DNA from: an uncultured Paraglaciecola sp.
GTDB taxonomy: Bacteria; Pseudomonadota; Gammaproteobacteria; Enterobacterales; Alteromonadaceae
Direction of reading: 5' to 3'
Length of the DNA stretch: 11,585 bases
Assembly (NCBI GenBank): GCA_905479025.1
Contig: CAJQKX010000460.1
Location: 1-11,585, forward strand
In this document: piece after piece, positions 7,631 through 11,585 of the stretch
How the letters are laid out: each line of letters starts with the position of its first letter
How positions within the stretch are numbered: position 1 is the first letter of the stretch
Program-made: the position numbers and the translations under genes
The notes under the pieces: generated by a model
The model's input: the letters and a program-made list of their open reading frames with translations, nothing else
What the model was told of the DNA's origin: nothing
The model's database searches: none

Positions 7631-7993
7631 TTAAATAGGTGGATTTTGTTTTTGCTCAAACTCATTCAGGGCTTCTAAAGCTTCACAGCCATAGACCATG
7701 GACGGTCCGCCCCCCATTAAAATAGCTACACCAATTGCTTCTAATGTCTCTTGCCTACTTGCTCCTGCTTTTAATGCATCATGAACATGAAAAGCAATAC
7801 ACCCATCACAATGCACTGCTATGGCAATACCCAGAGCAATCAATTCCTTTGATTTTGTATCCAGTGCACCTTTTGAAACTGCTGAAGAATGTAATGCTCC
7901 AAAGCCAGTCATAACCTCCGGTATTTCTGATATGAGGTTCGCACTGAGCACTTTTAGTTGTTCATACCGTTGAACATGTTTGGTCGTTGTCAT
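7631..7993 (-). CDS. AhpD-like carboxymuconolactone decarboxylase family protein
   Basis: A 120-residue all-helical protein of the CMD/AhpD superfamily. The signature is HCDGCIAFHVHDALKAGAS: a CxxC pair followed by the conserved His, with the proton-relay Glu upstream (KSKELIALG). In AhpD this arrangement gives thiol peroxidase or disulfide reductase activity. The CxxC makes a redox role more likely than carboxymuconolactone decarboxylation, and no aromatic-degradation genes are near. The start is ATG 7993 behind GGAGA at good spacing. An in-frame TTG at 8005 lies within that ribosome site and is unlikely. It lies downstream of ldhA on the same strand with an FNR-like box between them, and ends 16 bases from the convergent fnr-like gene. 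Confidence 0.9.
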   Translation of the reverse strand: MTTTKHVQRYEQLKVLSANLISEIPEVMTGFGALHSSAVSKGALDTKSKELIALGIAIAVHCDGCIAFHVHDALKAGASRQETLEAIGVAILMGGGPSMVYGCEALEALNEFEQKQNPPI

Positions 7994-8045
7994 AATCGTC
8001 TCCAATAAGCTGAAGTTGAGTATGCTTTTTACTGGCTAGTTTATA

Positions 8046-8059
8046 TTGATACTAATCAG
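8046..8059 (-). promoter_or_regulatory. FNR-like box upstream of the AhpD-like gene
   Basis: TTGATACTAATCAG matches TTGAT-N4-ATCAA at nine of ten positions. On the minus strand CATACT (8024-8019) is a four-of-six -10 at the spacing expected for a site near -40.5. Position and spacing suggest activation of the AhpD-like gene. Confidence 0.6.
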
Positions 8060-8072
8060 TTAACGTTAAATC

Positions 8073-9062
8073 TCAAAGCACCGCATTTTGAGCGCTACCA
8101 TCTTGTTCGAATTGACTGATATTCGAAAGGGTAGTTTGCGCGATATTGAGCATCGCTTCTTGAGTAAAAAATCCTTGATGACTGGTAACAATGACATTTG
8201 GGAAGGTTGTTAATCTGGCTAACAAGTCGTCTTGTATACCTTGGGCAGAAAAGTCTTCAAAAAACAACGCTTCTTCTTCTTCGTAGACGTCTAGACCCAA
8301 TAAACCTACTTTACCCGATTTAAGTCCATTTATGATGGCTTTGGTATCAACTAGTTTGCCTCTACTGGTATTAATTATAGTGACTCCATCCATCATTTTT
8401 GCCAACGCTTTTTGATCGATCAAATGATAAGTGTCAGGGGTAAGTGGGCAATGAAGTGAAATAACATCAGCATGACTAAGCAGGTTGTCGAGGGAGGTAT
8501 ATTTAACTCCAGACTCAATGCACTGTTCATTGTGAAGCAAATCATAAGCAATCACATTGCAGCCAAAACCCAGCATGATGTTAGTAAAAGCTTGACCAAT
8601 TTTCCCTGTGCCTATTACCCCAACTGTTTTACCATGTAAGTCGAAGCCCATTAAATTACGCAATGAAAAGTCCCCTTCACGTATGCGATTATGTGCACGG
8701 TGAATGCCTCGATTTAAACATAACAACAAACCCACCGCATGCTCTGCCACAGCATAAGGTGAGTACGCAGGAACGCGCACTACATGCATTGAAAGTTGTT
8801 GCGCACAGGCCATATCTACATGATTAAACCCCGCTGAGCGAAGAGCAATAAGCTCAATCCCTTTATCCTTCAACTTATGTAACACCTGCGCATTTAAATT
8901 ATCGTTAATAAAAGCGCACACCACTTTTTCATCACTGATAAGCGAAGTGGATTCTAAATCTAAGTGTGAGGAGAAATAACGTATCTGGTGAGTACCATCA
9001 AAGTTTACACGGTCAAAGTATTCCTGATCATAAGGTTTAGTATTAAAAAAAGCTATTTTCAC
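8073..9062 (-). CDS. ldhA: D-lactate dehydrogenase, fermentative, NAD-dependent
   Basis: LdhA reduces pyruvate to D-lactate with NADH, regenerating NAD+ during fermentation in the cytoplasm. The 329-residue protein is the same length as E. coli LdhA and colinear with it. Seen: ALRSAGFNHVD (substrate-loop region), RVPAYSPYAVAEHAVG, the Rossmann loop GTGKIG (151-156), HCPLTPDTYHL, NTSRG with catalytic Arg234, DVYEEEE with Glu263, and SHQGF with His295. The LFFED and QDD motifs of the LdhA subgroup are also present. The start codon is GTG (9062-9060) behind AAGG, and the E. coli alignment begins exactly there (MKIAFFNTKPYD). The divergent promoter region holds an FNR box with a matching -10 for this gene. 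No pta, ack or pfl is nearby. Confidence 0.97.
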   Translation of the reverse strand: MKIAFFNTKPYDQEYFDRVNFDGTHQIRYFSSHLDLESTSLISDEKVVCAFINDNLNAQVLHKLKDKGIELIALRSAGFNHVDMACAQQLSMHVVRVPAYSPYAVAEHAVGLLLCLNRGIHRAHNRIREGDFSLRNLMGFDLHGKTVGVIGTGKIGQAFTNIMLGFGCNVIAYDLLHNEQCIESGVKYTSLDNLLSHADVISLHCPLTPDTYHLIDQKALAKMMDGVTIINTSRGKLVDTKAIINGLKSGKVGLLGLDVYEEEEALFFEDFSAQGIQDDLLARLTTFPNVIVTSHQGFFTQEAMLNIAQTTLSNISQFEQDGSAQNAVL

Positions 9063-9123
9063 AGGTCGACCTTACACATATCAGAGTTAGCGTGATGATC
9101 ACAATATTTCTGATCATAGGACT

Positions 9124-9172
9124 TAATATCATTCTAAAAAAATACACTAACTTGCTCATTGACCTTGATCAA
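9124..9172 (-). promoter_or_regulatory. Class II FNR promoter for ldhA
   Basis: On the minus strand TTGATCAAGGTCAA (9172-9159) matches the FNR box at nine of ten positions. Counting from its centre as -41.5, TAGAAT (9136-9131) falls exactly at -12 to -7, and the start would be about 9124, 62 bases before the GTG. Reading the box toward the divergent transporter gene gives no comparable -10. Confidence 0.7.
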
Positions 9173-9242
9173 TTAATTTAACAGTTAAGCTGATATCGTT
9201 GTTTTGACTAAAATGTATATTGTAGTTAATAAAGGTGAAAAG

Positions 9243-10085
9243 ATGCACGTTAGAAAGGTTTTGCTTATTGAAGGGAGTGCAAATGCACTGATCACTGCGA
9301 GCAAAATGACGGTTGGGCTGATGACAGGTTCAGCAGCAGTGATAGCCGATGCGGTGCACTCCCTTACTGATTTGGCAAATAATCTTTTTGCTTGGTTAGT
9401 AGTAAAAATAGCTGAATCACCTGCCGACAGTTCTCATCCATATGGTCATCAAAAATTTGAACAATTAGCCGTGTTTGGCCTCGCGTCTTTGTTAACCATA
9501 GTAGCGTTTGAAGTGATCGTGAATGCTGTCGAACGTTTTGGGCAGCCAGTTGAGCAAAGTATGCTGGGGTTGGTTATATTAATTTGTTCGCTGGTAATCA
9601 ATATAGCTTTGACGTTTTGGGAACGTTATTGGGCTAAACGGTTAGTTTCAGAAATATTACTTGCAGATGCCACTCATACCTTTAGTGATGTGTTGACCAG
9701 CGCAGTGGTGATTGTCGGATGGCAATTAGCGGCACGTGGATACTATTGGATAGATACTTTATTCGCATTAATTGTATCTAGCATCATCTTTTATTTAGCG
9801 TTCAAACTTTTTCAAAGGGCAATACCTGTGTTGGTTGATTGCAGTAGTTATCCGCCAGAAGCATTAAAAGCCGCTGTAAACAATATTCCAGATGTAATAA
9901 ATGTGGGTAATATTCGTTCTAGAGATACAGGGAAAGAACAGGTAGCTGATGTCACTGTGACTGTTTGCTCCAATCTTAGTACCTTCGAATCTCACCAAAT
10001 AGCCGATAAAATTGAGAGTGTGTTAGCTGATAAGTTTGATATTCATGACGTAGTGGTTCACATCGAACCTGATGTGGATCAATAA
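9243..10085 (+). CDS. Cation diffusion facilitator (CDF) family metal efflux transporter
   Basis: A 280-residue inner-membrane transporter that exports divalent metals, probably by proton antiport. Hydrophobic segments fit the six-helix CDF fold, followed by a cytoplasmic domain (about 205-280) ending VVVHIEP. The metal sites are visible: HSLTD in helix 2 (His39, Asp43) and HTFSD in helix 5 (His145, Asp149), plus the conserved HPYGH at 65-69. The HxxxD-HxxxD pattern is typical of Zn/Cd-selective members, whereas FieF has Asp at the first position. The ATG at 9243 is preceded by AAAGGTG at good spacing. In-frame TTG 9204 and ATG 9213 upstream lack a ribosome site. It is divergent from ldhA and followed 60 bases later by a small membrane protein gene. 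Confidence 0.92.
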   Translation: MHVRKVLLIEGSANALITASKMTVGLMTGSAAVIADAVHSLTDLANNLFAWLVVKIAESPADSSHPYGHQKFEQLAVFGLASLLTIVAFEVIVNAVERFGQPVEQSMLGLVILICSLVINIALTFWERYWAKRLVSEILLADATHTFSDVLTSAVVIVGWQLAARGYYWIDTLFALIVSSIIFYLAFKLFQRAIPVLVDCSSYPPEALKAAVNNIPDVINVGNIRSRDTGKEQVADVTVTVCSNLSTFESHQIADKIESVLADKFDIHDVVVHIEPDVDQ

Positions 10086-10145
10086 CTAATAGTTCAAAAT
10101 AGTTAGTATTGAGACTACCAAATTTTCATGTGACAGGACAATATT

Positions 10146-10388
10146 ATGCTTACTTCAGAATTCGCTAGTTTTTTTGCATGGTGCACACTGATTAACTATT
10201 CGATGTTGTTGATATGGTTTGTTGTTTTCAGTTTAGGTCACAATTGGTTGCATTTGATGCATGGAAAATGGTTTGAGCTAACCGAACAACAGTTCGACGT
10301 GATCAACTATTGTGGCATGGGGTTTTTTAAGTTATTTATCTTTGTATTTAATTTAGCACCATTTATAGCGCTAAGTATTATCGATTGA
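10146..10388 (+). CDS. DUF6868-type small membrane protein
   Basis: An 80-residue protein with two hydrophobic helices (about 6-32 and 56-78) joined by a polar loop rich in aromatics and His (GHNWLHLMHGKWFELTEQQFD). I recognise the WCTLINY...WF...HGKWF...FD.I.Y.GM pattern of DUF6868, a family found in proteobacteria with no known function. An AGGA ribosome site precedes the ATG. It follows the CDF transporter gene by 60 bases on the same strand, so it could be cotranscribed. No metal-binding role is shown; the paired His residues in the loop are only suggestive. Confidence 0.8.
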   Translation: MLTSEFASFFAWCTLINYSMLLIWFVVFSLGHNWLHLMHGKWFELTEQQFDVINYCGMGFFKLFIFVFNLAPFIALSIID

Positions 10389-10417
10389 TTACATTCTCTA
10401 ATCGATTGGATGATCAC

Positions 10418-11374
10418 TCAATGAAACGGTGCTTCGAAGTCTTTGGGTTTAACCGCCAACAAGTCACAGTCAACTGATTCGATGAGCCTTTGTGCTGTGC
10501 TGCCCAGTAAACCCGTTCTATAGGTGGTACCTAATACTAAAATGCCAGCGTCAAGTTGCCTTAATGTTTGTGGCATTACACGGTCTATGTCACCGGAAAC
10601 AATATGCTGATTTTCACTGTTAGGCACATATTCAGAGCATTCTTCGGCAAATTTAATATTATGTTGATACCTTAATTGTTCAAGTACCATGGATTCATTA
10701 TGATGTTCGTCAATAGAAAATACATCTGCCCACATGCCACTTTTATTCAATGCTTCAAGTAAGATGTCCCAATAACTGGGATCAAAGCAGTGCAGGGCAT
10801 GCAAAGGCATATCCAGACTGGAGGACATGGAAAAGCCTGCTTTTAGAACACTCTTGTCTAATTCACTTTTTTTGTTTAAATGATGTTCAGGATCTATCGC
10901 CGCTACTACAGAAGTGTTTTTAGTCCATTTATGATTTTTAACTAACAAAATCGGAACTGGGCAGGCTTTAAGCAAATACCAATCTGTCGGTGTAAACAGT
11001 CGCCTTGCTATGACCTTATGTTGATGAGTCGCCTTTATCACTAATTCAGGTTTGAAGCTGTCTACTACTTTTAATATGCTTTGATAAATGGGTGAATGCC
11101 AGATCACTTCAGTCTCATAAGTCACATTTTTTTGAGAGTGCTGCGTAATTAATTTGTTGAGTCTGAGCTGATTAATTTGGATAATCACAGCCTGGGTTTT
11201 CTCTCGTTGTTTTGGGGTCAGAAAATGACTGGCCAGTACAGAGGGATAATACAGACAGCTTAATAACTTAATAATAATAGGTTGTTGTTTAGCAAAGTGT
11301 AATGCTTTGCTAAGTGCAGGTTGATCTTGTTTATCAGGGTCAATATCAACCAGAATTTTTTTTATGGTTTGCAT
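10418..11374 (-). CDS. uspE: Tandem-domain universal stress protein, UspE type
   Basis: A 318-residue cytoplasmic protein with two Usp domains in tandem. Domain 1 (about 1-147) begins IKKILVDIDPD and ends CPVPILLVKN. Domain 2 (about 155-311) begins TSVVAAIDPE and ends CDLLAVKP. This matches the length and architecture of E. coli UspE, whose gene neighbours fnr. The second nucleotide loop is altered: GTTYRTG-LLGST (282-293) has Tyr in place of the second Gly and is two to three residues shorter than the GTVGRTGLSGAFIGNT loop of the neighbouring paralogue. ATP binding may therefore differ. AAGG precedes ATG 11374. The upstream Usp gene ends 19 bases away on the same strand, so they are probably one operon. 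Confidence 0.9.
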   Translation of the reverse strand: MQTIKKILVDIDPDKQDQPALSKALHFAKQQPIIIKLLSCLYYPSVLASHFLTPKQREKTQAVIIQINQLRLNKLITQHSQKNVTYETEVIWHSPIYQSILKVVDSFKPELVIKATHQHKVIARRLFTPTDWYLLKACPVPILLVKNHKWTKNTSVVAAIDPEHHLNKKSELDKSVLKAGFSMSSSLDMPLHALHCFDPSYWDILLEALNKSGMWADVFSIDEHHNESMVLEQLRYQHNIKFAEECSEYVPNSENQHIVSGDIDRVMPQTLRQLDAGILVLGTTYRTGLLGSTAQRLIESVDCDLLAVKPKDFEAPFH

Positions 11375-11393
11375 TTTTATGCCTTAATGCTAG

Positions 11394-11585
11394 TTATACG
11401 TTTGGTTTTAGGGTCAATATATCGCAGCTCATATTCGCTAAAACATGCTCCGCTGTATTACCGATGAATGCCCCTGATAAACCGGTTCTGCCAACCGTGC
11501 CTAAAATAAGCAATTGTGCATCAATTTTCTTTGCTATATTAGGTATGGCGATGTCCGCTCGGCCCTCTAACACGTGGTAGGGGCA
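11394..11585 (-). CDS. UspE-type universal stress protein, C-terminal part (cut by window edge)
   Basis: The last 63 residues of a Usp domain, read to TAA at 11396-11394. The loop GTVGRTGLSGAFIGNTAEHVL is nearly identical to that of E. coli UspE, followed by CDILTLKP. Full length is unknown; the UspE-like loop suggests a two-domain protein of about 300 residues. It sits directly upstream of the second UspE-type gene in the same direction, which suggests a duplicated pair in which this copy keeps the canonical loop. Confidence 0.88.
   Translation of the reverse strand, partial: CPYHVLEGRADIAIPNIAKKIDAQLLILGTVGRTGLSGAFIGNTAEHVLANMSCDILTLKPNV

Noticed and set aside
7616..7638. CTATTT/AAATAG stem between the convergent fnr-like and AhpD-like genes
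   Set aside because: Six AT-rich pairs with an 11-base loop and no U-run are too weak to call a terminator.
10380..10406. ATCGATT/AATCGAT inverted repeat between the DUF6868 and uspE genes
   Set aside because: The arms are short, the loop is 13 bases and no T-run follows. A terminator is expected here but this is not convincing.

Overview
The window looks like a chromosomal segment from a low-GC marine gammaproteobacterium, most likely an Alteromonadales member (Alteromonas/Glaciecola/Paraglaciecola type). This is inferred from protein character: an E. coli-like GlgC, a full-length LdhA-type D-lactate dehydrogenase, the yffB-dapE gene pair, a two-domain UspE and a DUF6868 protein. There is no rRNA, tRNA, CRISPR array, insertion sequence or phage gene.

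Layout. On the minus strand at the left edge, yffB (Spx/ArsC-like) overlaps the start of dapE, which runs off the window. A gene-poor stretch of about 1.1 kb (648-1748) follows. Part of it is a decayed glucose-specific PTS EIIA gene (crr-like, minus strand) with two frameshifts and several stops, one of them at the phosphorylated histidine. An inverted pair of DnaA-box-like 9-mers lies further along. Next come a plus-strand patatin-like lipase and, convergent to it, a long minus-strand Hpt-REC-REC-GGDEF diguanylate cyclase.

The right two thirds (about 4770-11585) read as a low-oxygen island. A divergent intergenic region with FNR boxes leads into uspA-glgC. Then comes an FNR-type regulator that keeps the four cluster cysteines and the ExxSR recognition helix, with its own FNR box. 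Minus-strand genes for an AhpD-like CxxC protein and LdhA each have an FNR box upstream. A plus-strand cation diffusion facilitator and a small DUF6868 membrane protein follow. Two UspE-type stress proteins in tandem on the minus strand close the window, the second cut by the edge.

How it fits together (inference). The regulator recognises TTGAT-N4-ATCAA, and that motif, perfect or with one mismatch, precedes four separate transcription units here. Those units handle fermentation (LdhA), carbon storage (GlgC), stress persistence (Usp proteins) and peroxide or thiol chemistry (AhpD-like). The clearest case is ldhA, where a TAGAAT -10 hexamer sits exactly where a class II FNR promoter (site at -41.5) requires it. 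I see no clearly novel enzyme system. The most notable items are the FNR-box cluster, the crr pseudogene and the uspA-glgC pairing.
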